From NCBI RefSeq assembly GCF_001625215.2, contig NC_030382.2, positions 28,072,610-28,136,609 of the forward strand: a DNA stretch of 64,000 bases. The letters are read 5' to 3'. Shown piece after piece: positions 1-14,349 of this stretch (its first letter is position 1; every line of letters starts with the position of its first letter). The position numbers and the translations under genes are program-made. The stretch comes from Daucus carota subsp. sativus. Its lineage: Eukaryota; Streptophyta; Magnoliopsida; Apiales; Apiaceae. A model generated the notes under the pieces. That model had not been told where the DNA came from. It searched no databases and was given only the letters and a program-made list of their open reading frames with translations.

Positions 1-1650
1 TAATAATAAAATCTTCCTTGATCTACATCAGCTTCTTCTTTAAACATTGAGTCTTCATCTTTGATTATCATTCGTCAGAACGACCACCTTCCTTTGATAT
101 GAAACATTTATTTTGAATACTTGACACTTAAATGTACTGTCTGGTTCAACTCTGTCTAACTAAATAAATATCCTCCTTCAATTAATCGTTTAAGTTGTGG
201 TCGGTTCTTGAAGTCTTCAGGTACGTCTTCATAACTTAGTAACAAATGTAATATTCTGAGTAAATGAATTTTTAAAACTTTGTACCTTCTGAATTCCATG
301 AGAAGCTACAAAAGACTATTTGTCACTGAGACTTGAACATACTGTATGAGCTTTTATTAGTGGGTATGCAGGAATCGTCCTGAAATTCTTTTGACACGTA
401 ATTCCAATAATTCACTTGATATTCTTCGTACGAATTCTTGTTACAGTACTTGCAATTTATCTTTCTTACTTATCTGAGTTGAGTTGTGATCTCGTTAATA
501 CAAATAGACTAAACACATGTTTTACAGAGATTTTTAGTTAAGACTTCTGCCTAGTTGGAGATACACTAATATCTTCAAGGTCCGAATGCTAATTACATGA
601 AACATAATTTAACCAAAAAATTTCTCCTTTATAAAAAACATTATTCTTTAGTATCATTTTTCTAAAAAAAAATCATCATAAAAATTAACCATGCGTAAAA
701 GGTAACATACCCAACTCATTTAGATTTAAATTTTAGTTAAAAGATAATAAGTTTATATATTAATAAATTCTAATACATAATAAATATGTTAGTACTGAGG
801 AGAAGGATGACTCTAAAATATATGAAAATACAGTAATATACTAGGCACCCAAAAATTTTCCCCAAAACTATCACAAATTTCATGTGAAATCGTTTTATTA
901 GATATGCTACTATTAAATAGACATGGACTCCTGCACTGACCTCAATCTCGACAATAAAATTATTAGAGATCAGAATGATATTTTTTTTTAAATATTTTTG
1001 ATAAAATAATTTAAAATACATGACATTATATAAAGTATATATAATAATTAATGATAAAATTATAATTGCAACGAATAACAAAAACAAACTCCCACATTTT
1101 TGTCACAAATTATGGTTTATGGCTAAAGGAGTGTGTATATACATAACAATATGGAGAGAACAAAATTTTTGTCAATATATTATGTATGATATTTTTAATT
1201 TTATCATGAGAATGATTTCTTATATAATCCGATGGTAAATTAGGATTGTATTTTTTCATAAAACAAAAACACTAAGTTTAAATATGTAAAAATTACATAT
1301 GTACTTATTTTTATGTGATATCTAGGTATAAATGAACTTTCCTAAATTATTAGCTATTATATAAGATGGTTCTAAAAAAAAAGAACTTTTTTAATTTATA
1401 ATGTTTATGCCCTATTATTATAAATATTATAAATAATTTATTATTATATAATATCAATTAATAAATATGGATTATCAACATATATAATTATGGAAGGATG
1501 GAATTTAATAAATACAAGATACTGTAATATATATTAATGAACCGACATTAATGCATAATATATATGATAGGTAAATAGACAGAAATAACCTTAATATGTA
1601 TATATAAAATAAATAATAACTAAGGTTAAAATTGTACTTGGAGACTGAGA
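1..1650. other. AT-rich intergenic DNA upstream of BRM
   Basis: No supportable gene. The short open frames here are AT-rich and lack family features. The first 600 bases are somewhat less AT-rich and could be old transposon sequence, but I could not match them to a domain on either strand. The stretch contains one partner of a diverged duplication whose other partner lies at 1661-1712. Confidence 0.5.
1086..1133 (+). repeat. Diverged direct duplication upstream of BRM (partner 1661-1712)
   Basis: Both segments start AAACTC, run through a TTTGTYACAAA core and end in a GGYTAAAGGAGTG-like motif, with flanking AT-rich sequence of similar composition. The second copy sits about 400 bases before the BRM start codon, so it could be in the core promoter or 5' UTR. 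Whether this reflects a duplicated promoter segment or chance is unclear. Confidence 0.4.
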
Positions 1651-2108
1651 TTCTAAGAAGCAAACTCACACACCTCTTTGTTACAAACCGGGGTTGTGTG
1701 GTTAAAGGAGTGCAGTGAAAAAAAAGAAGGAAATAAATAGAGATAACATACAACGGCAGTAGAGAGCAATAAAAATATATTTCAAACCCGAAAAATAAAG
1801 CTTAGGGTTTGACTGAAAAATGCAAATTGTGTAAAGAAGCCGAGAAATCTCGAGACTGTGTGTGACTCACCCGCGCGTGCCGGTGAATTCTTTCGATTCC
1901 GGCCACTCCGGCAACACGCAGATCGATGCCTAGCTGGTCCCGTAACAATCGCATCTTCAATTCTTTCACCAAAAGTAACAGATAAACCCTAATATTTTAC
2001 GAGATCGCGGTGATTTTGTTAATTAGCGGTTTAGTCTTGTTTTTCGTTTGTTTTGAGCGACGATTCTGATAGTTTTGGTTGAATTCTGTGTAATTTGAGC
2101 TGTAATTT

Positions 2109-5100
2109 ATGCAACCGGGCGGAGGACATGGACGGAACACGGCGGCATCTGCTTCCGCGTCGCCGTCGTCTTCGTCATCGGGATTTGATCCAATTCAGCA
2201 ACAGCAGCAGCAATTGCAGCAGAGACAACAGCAGGAATTGCAGCAGAGACAGGTTAGGGTTCATTTCATGATACATTGTTTTGTTATTTCTTGTTTTTTT
2301 GAGATTGTAAAATGTTTTAGAAGTGTATATTTATATGCGGATGCACAGTAGAAGTGGCTTCTTGGTGTTAGTGTAAGTATTGATGGTGATTATATATTAG
2401 GCAAATTTAGTCTAGTGGTTTGTTTTGCCTTGCGGATTTAAGGAAGACTTTTCTAATGGTTTTATATTTCTTATGGATAATACCCTTTTTGTTGAATCAT
2501 AGTTGTGTCAGTGATTATTGACATTTTTTTCTCTCTTGGTAGAAGTAATTGTTAAGGATGAAAATTGTAGTTTATTGGCAAAGATTTTTTTTTTTTTTTG
2601 GATGTCTACTGCTAGCAATCTTCTTGAATTTACTAACATATAATGTTTAAGCATTATTTATGTTGAAGTGCTTGTATCTTGCTGGGATATGTTGGAGATT
2701 ATCTTACTAATGAAAACTTTAGTTTAAGTAATTACGGCATAGTTGGAAATGGTCTATTGCTTGCCGTTAATGCTTTAACATGAATAGTTTCTGTTCCCTG
2801 TGAATTTCTAGTGGTCTTCCTTTAATATATAACTGTATTTATGGATTGTTTGAGCATTATCAGTCGAACGCTTAATATAAATGAAGCAGGGAGGTAGGGG
2901 ATTGTAATTGATTGGTCAGTTTAATTTTAATTTTGGAAGTGCGGGCTTTTAAATGTCATAAGAATCTTAGGACTCCAAGGGTTGGAGCCTAGAGGATTCC
3001 ATTCTGAATAAGAGCTTTACACCTAAGTGCTTTATTAAATAATCGTTACATCTGCATTAAATTTGAGCTGTTCGCATGCTTAAATAGTTATTAGGCGGAC
3101 ACTAGAACTGGAGTATTCATGTTTGCTAAGTTGATAAATCATAAATGTTGGTCGTACACAAACATTTGCGAAATGAACTTCTTAAAGAGAAATTGAGTAC
3201 AAGGGCAAACAAAAGATGCTTTTACCGCTACTTAAAATGATGCAGCTTTGATACTATATAAAGTCATGCACATGGATGATTTCCTTCTGTAACACGTATA
3301 CTTGTCTTTGTCTATTTTGTCATAGTCATTCCATCAGCAGTTACTCAGGAAGCCTGATGGAAATGAAGCCATGTTAGCATTCCAGGGTGGACTCCATGGA
3401 GTATTGGGGGGGAACTATGGGTCAAATTCTGGCCCCATGCAGCATCCTGTACAATCTAGAAAATTCACAGATTTAGGGCAACAGCATGGTTCTCCGCATA
3501 GTAGGGAGGAAGCTCAAACTAGGAGTCAGGGCTTTGATCAACAAGTGCTGAACCCAGTACAGCAGGCCTACTTGCAATATCATTCGGCACAACAGAAGTC
3601 TGCTCTGGGAATGCAGTCTCAGCACCTAGGCATGGTTGGGCATTCTGGAAAGGACCATAGCTTGCAGATGGGAAATATGAAAATACCGGATCTCATGTCT
3701 GTTCAAGCTACACAGGCTCCGTCATTGCTGTCAAACAAGCAATCAGAGCATTTTGTTCGTGGAGAGAAGCTAACCGAAGAACAGCAACAGATCTCTGATC
3801 AAAGGAGTGATTCAAAGCAACCTGTTGTGCAAACTTCCCTCGGACAATTGATGCCTGGGAATATGATGAGGCCTATGCAGACACCACAATCTCAACAAAA
3901 CCTCCAAAATATGGGTAACAGCCAGCTGGCAATGGCTGCACAGATGCAGGCTATGCAGGCATTGGCCCTTGAACGTAATATCGATTTGTCAGTTCCTGCA
4001 AATGCAAATTTGATGGCACAACTTCTTCCACTCATGCAGTCCAGAATGGTTGCACAGCATAAGGCAAATGAATCCAATATGGGTGCACAATCGTCATTAA
4101 TCCCGATGACAAAGCAGCAGGTGACATCCCCACAAGTTGCCAATGAAAGTTCTCCCCGTGGTAACTCTTCTAGTGATCTGTCAGGACATTCCGCTTCGGG
4201 TAAGGCGATGAGACAGGCAGGTCAACCTGGCCTGTTTGGTGCATCTTCTCCGTCCCTGGTTCACAACAGCAACAATCCAGCACAGCCATTTTCTGGTCGT
4301 GGCAGTGATAATCAACTGTCTTCAAGACAACCTACCATGGTAAATAATGCTTCCATGCATCCTCCGCATACATCTGTAAATCTGAACCAAGGTGGAGATC
4401 ATTCAGCACCTGGGAAAAGCAAATTACCTGGTCCAGAAGCTATGCAGATACAGTATAATAAACCTATCCGCCGATCTTCCCCACTATCTACAGCTCCATC
4501 GAGTGAAGGGAAATCTGTAAATCCTGCATCATCTCAGGGTGGATCACTCCCTCATTTGCAACAACCCTTAGGATTTACTAAACAGCAATCACATGTTCTT
4601 AAAGCCCAAATACTGGCTTTTAGGCGTCTGAAGGTATCACTTATTATTGTAATTAATTGAAAACCTAATCAGCATTGGGACTTAGTTGCGCCTGTTGTAT
4701 ATGTTTACAGTTGTAAGATTATATTTTACTTGCTTGCAGAAAGGAGATGGAACCCTTCCCCGTGAATTACTGCAGGCTATTGCTCCCCCACCTCTGGAGA
4801 ATCATATGTTGCAGATGCCACATCCTGGGGCAACAGATACATCTGCTGGTAAAAATACAGATGCAGAAGATATGAGGCATATTGGATTCAGTGAGAAAGA
4901 TCTACACACTGGTTCATCAACTGCTGGACTTACTAGTTTGAAAAGGGAAGTAGTTGCAGGAGACGAAAAAACAATTTCTTCAAGACAAATTGTACCAGCT
5001 GTCTCGAAGGAGCCATCATCATCAGTTCCTTCTCGAGAAGAAGAGCATCAAACTCTCTTTTCTGCCAAAATAGAAGAGGGAGAAGAACATGGGATTTCAG

Positions 5101-8100
5101 AAGATACTATTACAAGAAGCGATATGCATGTGAATAAGGGTAAGGCTGTTGCTATACCAGCTCCTCTGCCCGAGACAGGTCAACTGAAGAAACCCGTGCA
5201 AGCAAGCACCCCTCAACCTAAAGACGCTGGGACTGCTAGAAAGTATCATGGGCCACTCTTTGATTTTCCCTTCTTTACCCGGAAACATGACTCCTTTGGA
5301 TCATCAGCAATATCGAACAACAATAACAATATGACCTTGGCATATGATTTGAAGGATCTTCTTTTTGAGGAAGGCAAGGAGGTTCTTAACCGGAAGAGGA
5401 CAGAAAATATCAAAAAAATTGGTGATATACTTGCAGTAAATTTAGAAAGGAAAAGAATCAGACCTGATCTTGTTTTACGGTTGCAAATTGAAGAGAAGAA
5501 GTTGAAGCTGTTGGATGTGCAGGCGCGCTTGAGGGATGAGGTTGATCAACACCAGCAGGATATTATGGCAATGCCTGACAGGCCATATCGGAAATTTGTA
5601 CGGCTATGTGAGCGTCAACGTGCAGACCTTAGCAGAAAAGTTCAAGCCTCCCAGAAAGCAATTAGGGAGAAGCAACTAAAATCAATTTTTCAGTGGCGTA
5701 AGAAGCTACTTGAGGCTCACTGGGCCATCCGTGATGCTCGAACTGCCCGTAACAGGGGAGTTGCTAAGTATCATGAGCGAATGCTGAAGGAGTTCTCAAA
5801 ACGGAAGGATGATGATCGCAGTAAAAGGATGGAGGCTTTAAAAAATAATGATGTTGAAAGGTATCGGGAGATGTTACTTGAGCAGCAAACTAGTATTCCT
5901 GGGGATGGTGCTGAGCGATATGCTGTCCTCTCATCATTTTTGTCCCAAACAGAAGAGTACCTTCACAAACTTGGTAGTAAAATAACTGCAACAAAGAGTC
6001 AACAGGAGGTTGAGGAAGCAGCAAACGCTGCAGCAGCAGCTGCGAGGGCTCAGGCACTTAATCTCCCTTCTCTTGTTACCTAATTATTTTTGTTAACTTA
6101 ATATCTTACAGAAACTTTGATCAAAATTTTTATTTAAATCTCTTACATTTTGTTACTTTCGTTTATCACTAGTTAAGTATGGTTGCTTGTTTGTTACAGG
6201 GTCTATCAGAAGAAGAAGTAAGAGCTGCAGCAGCTTGTGCTGGTGAGGAAGTAACAATAAGAAACCGTTTCTCTGAGATGAATGCACCAAAAGATAGCTC
6301 ATCCGTGAACAAGTAAGCTCATTAATATACTGACATGTCTCTGAGTCACTGGTGTAGGTAATAGAGATGCTGCCATGTATCTGGAATTTTGTATTATTCT
6401 TGGCTGCTTGTTACTTTGATTTGGGTACAAAGTGTCAGACACGACACATATCTAAGTGTCGGACTCGGAAAATCTCAAAATTGGGGACATGGGGATACTG
6501 TCCTATTTTTGGGCATGGGTATGGGGGGGCATGAAATTACACACTAATTAACAAGCATGGTGAGTCGATACCTTATTAAAAAGTAACAATCATATTTAGA
6601 TTAAACACAATTATATGAATGATTATGCAAATTAGGGATCTTCCCAGTTTTTCTTTTGCTACTTTCTCTCTACTCATTTTTTGGTGGTCTTGAAGTTGGT
6701 CAATCAAAGTGTCCACATTTCAGTCAAAGTTTATGACAGAATAAATGTCGTGTCCGAGTGTAGGACAGGGGTACGGCTATCTAAATAGAAGAGTCGGAGT
6801 AACATAGCTTTGCTGTAGATATTCATCAAGTGTTGAAGTCATCGCTAATAGGAAGAAGTTGAAACTAGTTTCATAATCAATTTACTTTTTTTTAATCATC
6901 ACCCGTACATATATGTATCTTTGTATTGTTCCAATGTATTGGAGAAGATGTTGATTTATCTGCATTACTTGTGGTTGTTTTAGGTATTACAATCTTGCAC
7001 ATGCAGTTAATGAAAGAGTTTTTAGGCAGCCATCAATGCTAAGAGCTGGAACTTTAAGAGATTATCAGATTGTATGTGTTATTCTCTTGAAAGTGCTGGT
7101 TTAAAATATAGCCTTTCCCTTGGTTTTATCTTATTGCAAGTAGCTCTTTATGCTTAAAATGGTTATTGACATTCCAGGTTGGTCTGCAATGGATGCTTTC
7201 TTTATATAACAACAAACTCAATGGAATTTTAGCAGATGAGATGGGTTTAGGGAAGACAGTACAGGTCAATCCTTGCCAGCTGATTAATGTCTTCATTTTA
7301 TCTACATAAATTTGTTGATAACTGGTTGGTTTTTTTTTTTATGATAGAAAAAATTGTTACACTGTTGTTATTGTGATGGGCTAATATGAGTAGTTAGTTA
7401 CAAGTACTGTGGTCCCTTCTGTTATGTGTTTCTTACTTTGGTTATCAATCTGTTTACTATGATGCAAGGATACATGTTACGATATCTTGTAAATGTTATT
7501 TTGTCTTGATTCTTTCCATAATAACCCGACTTGATTCCAAAAAGTTATGTTTTTCCAATTTGCTAACTTGGTTTATTGTGTGAACCATAAAGATGATTAC
7601 TTCAATATAGTATTGCCATTTTTTTGGTTTATTTGCTCTGAAGCGTTTTCTATTGCAAATACTAAGGAAACTTGATGTTAGCCTTGTTATTCTGGGTTTC
7701 TATGACTATCAGGTTATGGCATTGATTGCTTATCTGATGGAGTTTAAAGGAAACTATGGCCCACATCTCATTATTGTTCCCAATGCTGTGCTGGTCAACT
7801 GGAAGGTTTACCTTTCTATCACACTTCATAGGGTATCTTGTTTTCCGTTTTCTGCATATGGCTAACTTCATTTGTATTACAGAGTGAGCTTCACAACTGG
7901 CTGCCATCAGTGTCTTGTATATATTATGTTGGTCAAAAAGATCAGCGTATAAAACTATTTTCACAAGTAAGATTTGGCATGAAATTATGATTCTGACGTG
8001 AATTATTGGCAAAGTACTAAATTTTTGTTTTGATTGTCTAAATTTAGGAGGTGTGTGCAATGAAGTTTAATGTACTTGTCACGACCTATGAGTTTGTCAT

Positions 8101-11100
8101 GTATGATCGTACAAAGCTCTCAAAGGTTGATTGGAAGTACATAATAATCGATGAAGCTCAACGAATGAAGGATAGGGAATCTGTTCTGGCCCGTGATCTT
8201 GATAAATACCGCTGCCAAAGGCGCTTGCTTCTTACAGGAACACCCTTGCAGGTTTATTAGGATTGCCACATATTTTTACACTTGCCTATTCACACATTTT
8301 CTCTGGAGTAAATGCTATTTAAATGACTTTGGTTATATTTGATTATCCATGTTACCAATGTAATATTTATCAATTTCTGTAGAATAGGCATTCTTTTTAC
8401 ACTGAACAAATAGCATATTTCTCTTTGCTTTTCTGTGTTGAGTTCATGAAATAAGACAGGAGTAAGACGAGGGACGTGAGATGGATATTTAAATTATAAT
8501 AGGCACCAAGATGCTTATCCTCCACAAATCGATCTTTTCTTCTTCCTCATTCCCATATTCATTGTCCTCATATTGTCAATTTGCTGCCTTGTACATGATG
8601 CTCCAGATGATGCATTCCTTTTATTTGCACTGGTTACTCTTGATCCTCACTTACAAATATATGGCGGTTCTCCAGCGTGAGAAGCATTAAAACATCCTTA
8701 TATGGCACACCATTTGCTTTGTGAAATACATAGTCAAACATTAAATTGTTTAATATTGTTGGACTGGTTGATGTTTTCTTGCCTGTTCTAAAATCCTATT
8801 CAGATCTGGTCAAAATTCTCATCTTCAAAAAAACATGGTTTGTTGAGTTTTTTTTTTTTTAGTTTTTTATTGGCATTCGCACTTAAGTGATGCTTTCTGG
8901 AATGTGCTTGGCTTTGTCAAAGCAAAGCCCAAACAGTTTTCTTTAGTAACAGTGATTTTATGGTGCAAGTGAAATAATTCTTCATTAGAATCAGTCTTGG
9001 ATTTTTATTTCTTAGGTCCAGTGTTTGTATTTTTATTTGTCTCTTGACAGTAATGCCGTGGGATATGATAATACTGAAAATGGCCGTGAAGTTTATTTGA
9101 TTAAATAAGTTGTCTGCTTCATTTTGTAATTAACTTTTTTCATGATCTGCTCCAATTCTATACTAATTTTGTGCTGAGGTGAATTTCTTGACATTTTGCA
9201 GAACGATCTTAAGGAGCTCTGGTCACTTTTAAATTTACTCCTTCCTGAAGTGTTTGATAATCGGAAAGCTTTTCATGATTGGTTCTCTAAACCTTTTCAA
9301 CGGGAAGGTCTTCCACAGAATGTTGAAGATGATTGGCTGGAGACAGAGAAAAAGGTTATCATTATCCACAGACTTCATCAAATACTCGAGCCTTTTATGC
9401 TTAGACGTCGTGTAGAAGATGTGGAAGGTTCACTTCCTCCCAAGGTAAGTTTTATGGCATGTCATGTTGGTCAAATACTGCAAGTGAACTGTTTCTGAAC
9501 ATTTTCAATTGCAGGTGTCAATTATATTAAGATGTAGAATGTCAGCTATTCAAGGTGCCATCTATGATTGGATCAAAGCTACTGGTACTCTACGTGTTGA
9601 TCCTGAAGATGAGAAGCTGATGAGTCAGAAAAAGCCAATGTATCAAACCAAAGTATATAGAACATTAGCTAATAGGTGTATGGAGCTTCGTAAAACTTGC
9701 AATCATCCTCTACTCAATTATCCATATTTTAATGATTTCTCCAAGGACTTTCTTGTCAGATCATGTGGGAAATTGTTTGTTCTAGACAGGATCCTAATAA
9801 AGCTTCAAAGAACAGGGCACCGAGTATTGCTTTTTAGTACCATGACGAAACTCCTAGATATTTTGGAAGAATATTTACAATGGCGGAGACTTGTTTATCG
9901 CAGAATTGATGGGAGTACTAGCTTAGAAGACCGAGAATCAGCTATTGTTGACTTCAATAGTCCTGATACTGATTGCTTTATCTTCTTGCTAAGCATTCGT
10001 GCTGCTGGGAGAGGCTTGAATCTTCAGACAGCTGACACAGTCGTCATATATGATCCTGATCCGAACCCTAAGAATGAAGAGCAAGCAGTTGCCAGAGCCC
10101 ATCGCATTGGACAGCAGAGAGAAGTGAAAGTAATTTATTTGGAAGCAGTGGTTGATAAAATCTCAAGCCATCAGAAAGAAGATGAATATAGGAGTGGAGG
10201 TACAGTTGATTCAGAGGATGACCTTGCAGGGAAGGATCGATATATGGGGTCTATAGAAGGTCTCATACGGAATAATATTCAACAGTATAAGATTGACATG
10301 GCTGATGAAGTCATTAATGCCGGGAGATTTGACCAGAGGACAACACATGAGGAGAGACGACTGACTTTGGAATCTATGCTACATGATGAGGAGAGATATC
10401 AAGAAACTGTGCATGATGTTCCTTCACTCCAGGAAGTAAACCGCATGATTGCAAGAAGTGAAGAAGAAGTAGAACTCTTTGATCAGATGGATGAAGAATT
10501 TGATTGGGAAGAAGATATGACTAGATATGACCAGGTTCCCAAATGGCTTCGTGCTAGTTCCAAAGAAGTGAACGATACGATTGCTAAGAAATCTTCCAAA
10601 AAGAGTGCTTTGTTTGGGGGGAACATAGGAGCAGAATCTAATGAACTTGAGAAAAAAAGAGGAAGGACTAAGGGTAAAAAGTTTCCTGTATACACAGAGC
10701 TAGATGATGAAATTGATGATTTTTCCGAAGCTAGTTCAGAAGAGAGGAATGGGTACTCGGGTAATGAAGAGGGAGAAATTGGTGATATGGAAGACGATGA
10801 ATTTGTTGCTGATGCACCTGCTGACAATGACAATCAACCAGATGATGGTACACTTGCTGCTGAGGTCTATGAGGATCCCCGACCTTCAGAAAGTCATAGA
10901 CCAAGTCACATGCCTGAAGAAGCAGGTTCGTCAGGGTCATCTTCAGGCAGTCGAAGATTGATTCAAATGGTGTCGCCATCTATCTCTGCTCAGAAGTTTG
11001 GCTCACTCTCTGCCTTGGATGCTAGGCCAGGTTCTGTTCCGAATAGGCTGGTATGTTGCTTATTGAAACTTGTAATAGTATATTGTTTTCTGCAGTGTGA

Positions 11101-13639
11101 ATATTACTATTTGCTTATATGGTTTTTTATACTGTTGCCAGCCGAATGACTTGGAAGAAGGAGAAATCGCCCTGTCTGGAGATTCTCTTATGGACCGCCA
11201 GCATTCTGGTAGTTGGAATCAAGATCGTGATGAAGGTGAGGATGAACAGGTTCTGCAACCTAAAATAAAGCGAAAGCGAAGCATTCGGATTCGACCACGG
11301 TTTGCAACAGAGAAGCCTGAGGAGAAATCCATTGAGAAATTATCGCTACGGCGTGGTGATTCTTCTCAGGTACCATCACAGATCGATCATAAATACGAGT
11401 CTCGAGTAAAGAATGAAAGAGACCAAAAATTGATTGTAGAGCCTCATTCACAAAAGCTGGAGAAAATTGATCCGTCACTGAAAACCAAGAGGGGTTCACA
11501 TTCACGGAAAAATTCAAATTCTGGAAAAGTGCATGTGTCACAAAAGCCTGGAAAAGTCAATGTCTTGTCTGCTCCATCAGAGGATGCTATCGAACATTCT
11601 AGAGAAAGTTGGGATAAGAAAGCGATGCACAAAGCAGGCAACTCAATTGATAATAAGATGTCTGATGGAATTCAACACAAGGTATGCTTTATATGCGAAG
11701 CTATAGTTAAAATTATATTGAAGTTGTACATTTTGGTGTTTGCAGTTTTTTGTTTACTTTATAACTTATAATGCTCATTGGGCATTACATATGCTTGGAT
11801 GGTAAGAAATGGACCGTTGAAATGGCACATAGAATCATCTTGTTTATTCCAAAAGGTCTTGTTTTGTTTTATCTTCTATCAATTTCTGCATGCAATGCCT
11901 TTGTTAATTGATGAACTGTTCCTTTTCTGCATTCTATGTGTTCCCACTCTGTTGGCCAGGTACACTATCACACACACTTTTATATTCTTGTGTACTTCCT
12001 TGGTATTATGTTCTGCTTTTTTTAGTTACACAAACATTTACTTGTTGCATTTTCTCTTTTCTAGTGCAAGAATGTGATAAACAAGTTCCAACGGAGAATA
12101 GACAGGGAAGGTCATCAAATAGTACCACTTCTAACAGAACTCTGGAAGAAAAGTGAAACTACTGGTTATATGGGTGGGAGCAGTCAGCTTGATATACGAA
12201 AGATCTATCAGCGGCTTGAAAACTTTGATTATAATGGAGTAATGGAGCTCTGTTCTGATGTTCAGCTTATGTTAAAAAGTGCAATTCAGTATTATGGCTT
12301 CTCGCATGAGGTATGCTTACTGGATTTAACTGTGTGCTTGCATGTTGTTGCTAAAATCATCCTTGGACTATTTGCTTTTGTGTTTAGGAACAACATAGGG
12401 TCATAGGTATTTCCCAGAAAATTGTGGATAATGTAGATATGTTGTATCGATGTTATAGTATGTAGCTTGGTAGTTAAAAAAATAGGTATTGGTGCACTCT
12501 TCGAGACAACATAACATTTCAATTATTTTCCTTTTGATTCAATCTTTATATAGTGTGGAACTGTTAATAAAATTATCGTTTCATGCTTGATCTGATATAA
12601 TGAGTAGAACTAGCCTTCAAATCCTTTCGCATTGGTGTAGTTATGTTCCTTGCAAAGTCTCTAGCATATTAATAGCATACATCTCTACATGCTGCTTTTA
12701 TGTTTGTAAATTTGAAAAAAGAAAGAAGCAAATTTAAAAATCAATTTTAGGTATTTAATCTCAATGGAGAATCGTGATTCGTTCTGGAGTTCTTAAAACG
12801 GTGTCACTTGACAGTCGGGGCTAAATTATAAATTTGTCTAGTATTCAATTATCCATATATGATGTCTTATGCCAGCACATGAATGGTGAAATATATTTTC
12901 TGATTGACAAGTGAATACATATTCATTTTACTTCTTACTTGCATCCGCACATGAATTAATAGATTAGTTCTTAACTCTTTTATTCCATGAATAGGTGCGA
13001 ACAGAAGCAAGGAAGGTGCATGATCTCTTTTTCGATCTATTGAAGGTGACTATACCAGAAATAGATTTTCGAGAAGCCAGGGGTGCTGTCTCTTTCTCGG
13101 GGCATGCAGCGTCTAGTTCTGCTCCACCTTCAAGACAAATTCTTGCTGGTCAAGGAAAACGACAGAAACAAACCATTGAGGCAGACCCTGATCATAACCA
13201 CTCTCAGAAGTCGCTTTCTCGTGCATCCCATACAAATGAAGACTCCCGGACTAGAAGCCACATACCTCAGAGGGAGACAAGGTTTGGAAGCAGCAATAGT
13301 AATAAGGAGTCCGGCCAGCATGAAGATTCTCGACTCTTTGCCCATCCAGGAGAGCTGGTCATTTGTAAAAAGAAGAGGAAGGACAGGGAAAAGTCTGTCA
13401 TAAAGTCTGGAAATGGATCTGCCGGCCCAGTGTCACCTGCTAGTGTTGGTCGTATTAGAAGCCCAGGTTCAGGTTCAGTTTCAAAGGATGCCAGATTGAC
13501 TCAGCAGGCTCCCCCGCAGCAAGGATGGACCAATTCCCCTCAACAGGCAAATGACAGTCGTAGCGGAGGTATTGGATGGGCAAATCCTGTGAAAAGAATG
13601 CGAACAGATACCGGAAAAAGGCGCCCAAGTCAATTGTAA
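2109..13639 (+). CDS. BRM: BRAHMA (BRM) SWI2/SNF2 chromatin-remodelling ATPase
   Basis: Catalytic ATPase of the plant SWI/SNF (BAF-type) complex in the nucleus; it slides or evicts nucleosomes using ATP. Exons: 2109-2252, 3326-4633, 4740-6053, 6200-6312, 6984-7071, 7178-7264, 7713-7805, 7883-7966, 8048-8251, 9202-9444, 9515-11050, 11142-11681, 12065-12310, 12995-13639. Together they are 6,645 nt, or 2,214 codons plus stop, close to the roughly 2,190 residues of Arabidopsis BRM. Domains in order: Gln-rich N-terminus; QLQ (about 463-498); HSA-type basic helices (about 793-865); SNF2 ATPase with Walker A MGLGKT (Lys about 1015) and DEAQ (about 1112-1115); helicase C with ARAHRIGQQ (about 1417); acidic and basic linker; bromodomain (about 1925-2030) followed by a disordered tail. 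The start is the first in-frame ATG and gives the expected MQPGGG N-terminus. Intron 3 (6054-6199) has a GC donor (CAG/GCACTT). No breaks were seen. Confidence 0.96.
6424..6776. repeat. Possible degenerate MITE in BRM intron 4
   Basis: The left end reads GGGTAC...GTGTCAGACACGAC and the reverse complement of the right end reads GTACCCCTGTC...GGACACGAC, giving imperfect inverted ends of about 25-30 bases inside intron 4 (6313-6983). No clean target-site duplication was found, so boundaries are approximate. The ends resemble hAT-derived MITEs, but that is inference. Confidence 0.4.
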
Positions 13640-14349
13640 CTTGTAAGCTTAGTTTATACCATAAGAGAAAAAAAAGAGAAATTGTTGTTATTAGTTTCTG
13701 GTGGTGAATCTATAACCGGACTGATCCGGCAGGCGTATGTCCATAGTGTACACTTTCGTTTGCGTTGTTACCTAATGCTGTAGTTGTTATAATGCTCTAC
13801 AGATTTCTTGTATCTGTGTAGGAAAAGAATCTGCTTGAGTCTTCTGATTAGATATCATCAATGAGAGCTGCAGAGATTCTTCTAGTTTAAGTTATGTGTT
13901 GTTTTGACATGTAATTTTACCTGTCTCCGTCTCTACACCATTTGTGTTATCTTTTTCAAGACTTGCCTAAATCTATTAAATACTCATTAAGATATAATCA
14001 CCCCAACTCTGGTTCATGGTTTTTGCTCAACTTCATTACTAAAATCATTATGCTTTTTATGTCGATCCAGAAAACACTTCCGGATACACCATATTTGAAT
14101 TTTTTTTTTATTTGCTTAATCCAGTTATACTGCAAACCTTTTGACTGGACTGGGTGATTTTATCTCTCTTTGTTGTTTAATAGTAAAATGGCATGACCGT
14201 ATAAGGTTAAAATAAACATTATTGGAGTGTATTGGAATGCTAGAAAGTTGGAAATACTGCAATTTTTATAGTTATATATACTTCTCGGCTTATATAATTT
14301 TATTATATTTAGGACACCATATATATATATATATATATATATTAAGAAT
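13640..14349 (+). other. BRM 3' UTR and downstream flank
   Basis: No gene. The first few hundred bases are presumably the BRM 3' UTR; no single poly(A) site can be chosen with confidence. An (AT)n microsatellite lies at about 14317-14342, just before the LINE remnant. Confidence 0.6.

Noticed and set aside
770..1753. Several 70-105 codon frames upstream of BRM
   Set aside because: Very AT-rich, Ile/Tyr/Phe-biased, no domain and overlapping on opposite strands; chance frames in AT-rich DNA.
10483..10979. Minus-strand and alternate-frame ORFs inside BRM exon 11
   Set aside because: They mirror the Asp/Glu/Ser-rich coding strand (low-complexity shadows), while the BRM frame has continuous homology.
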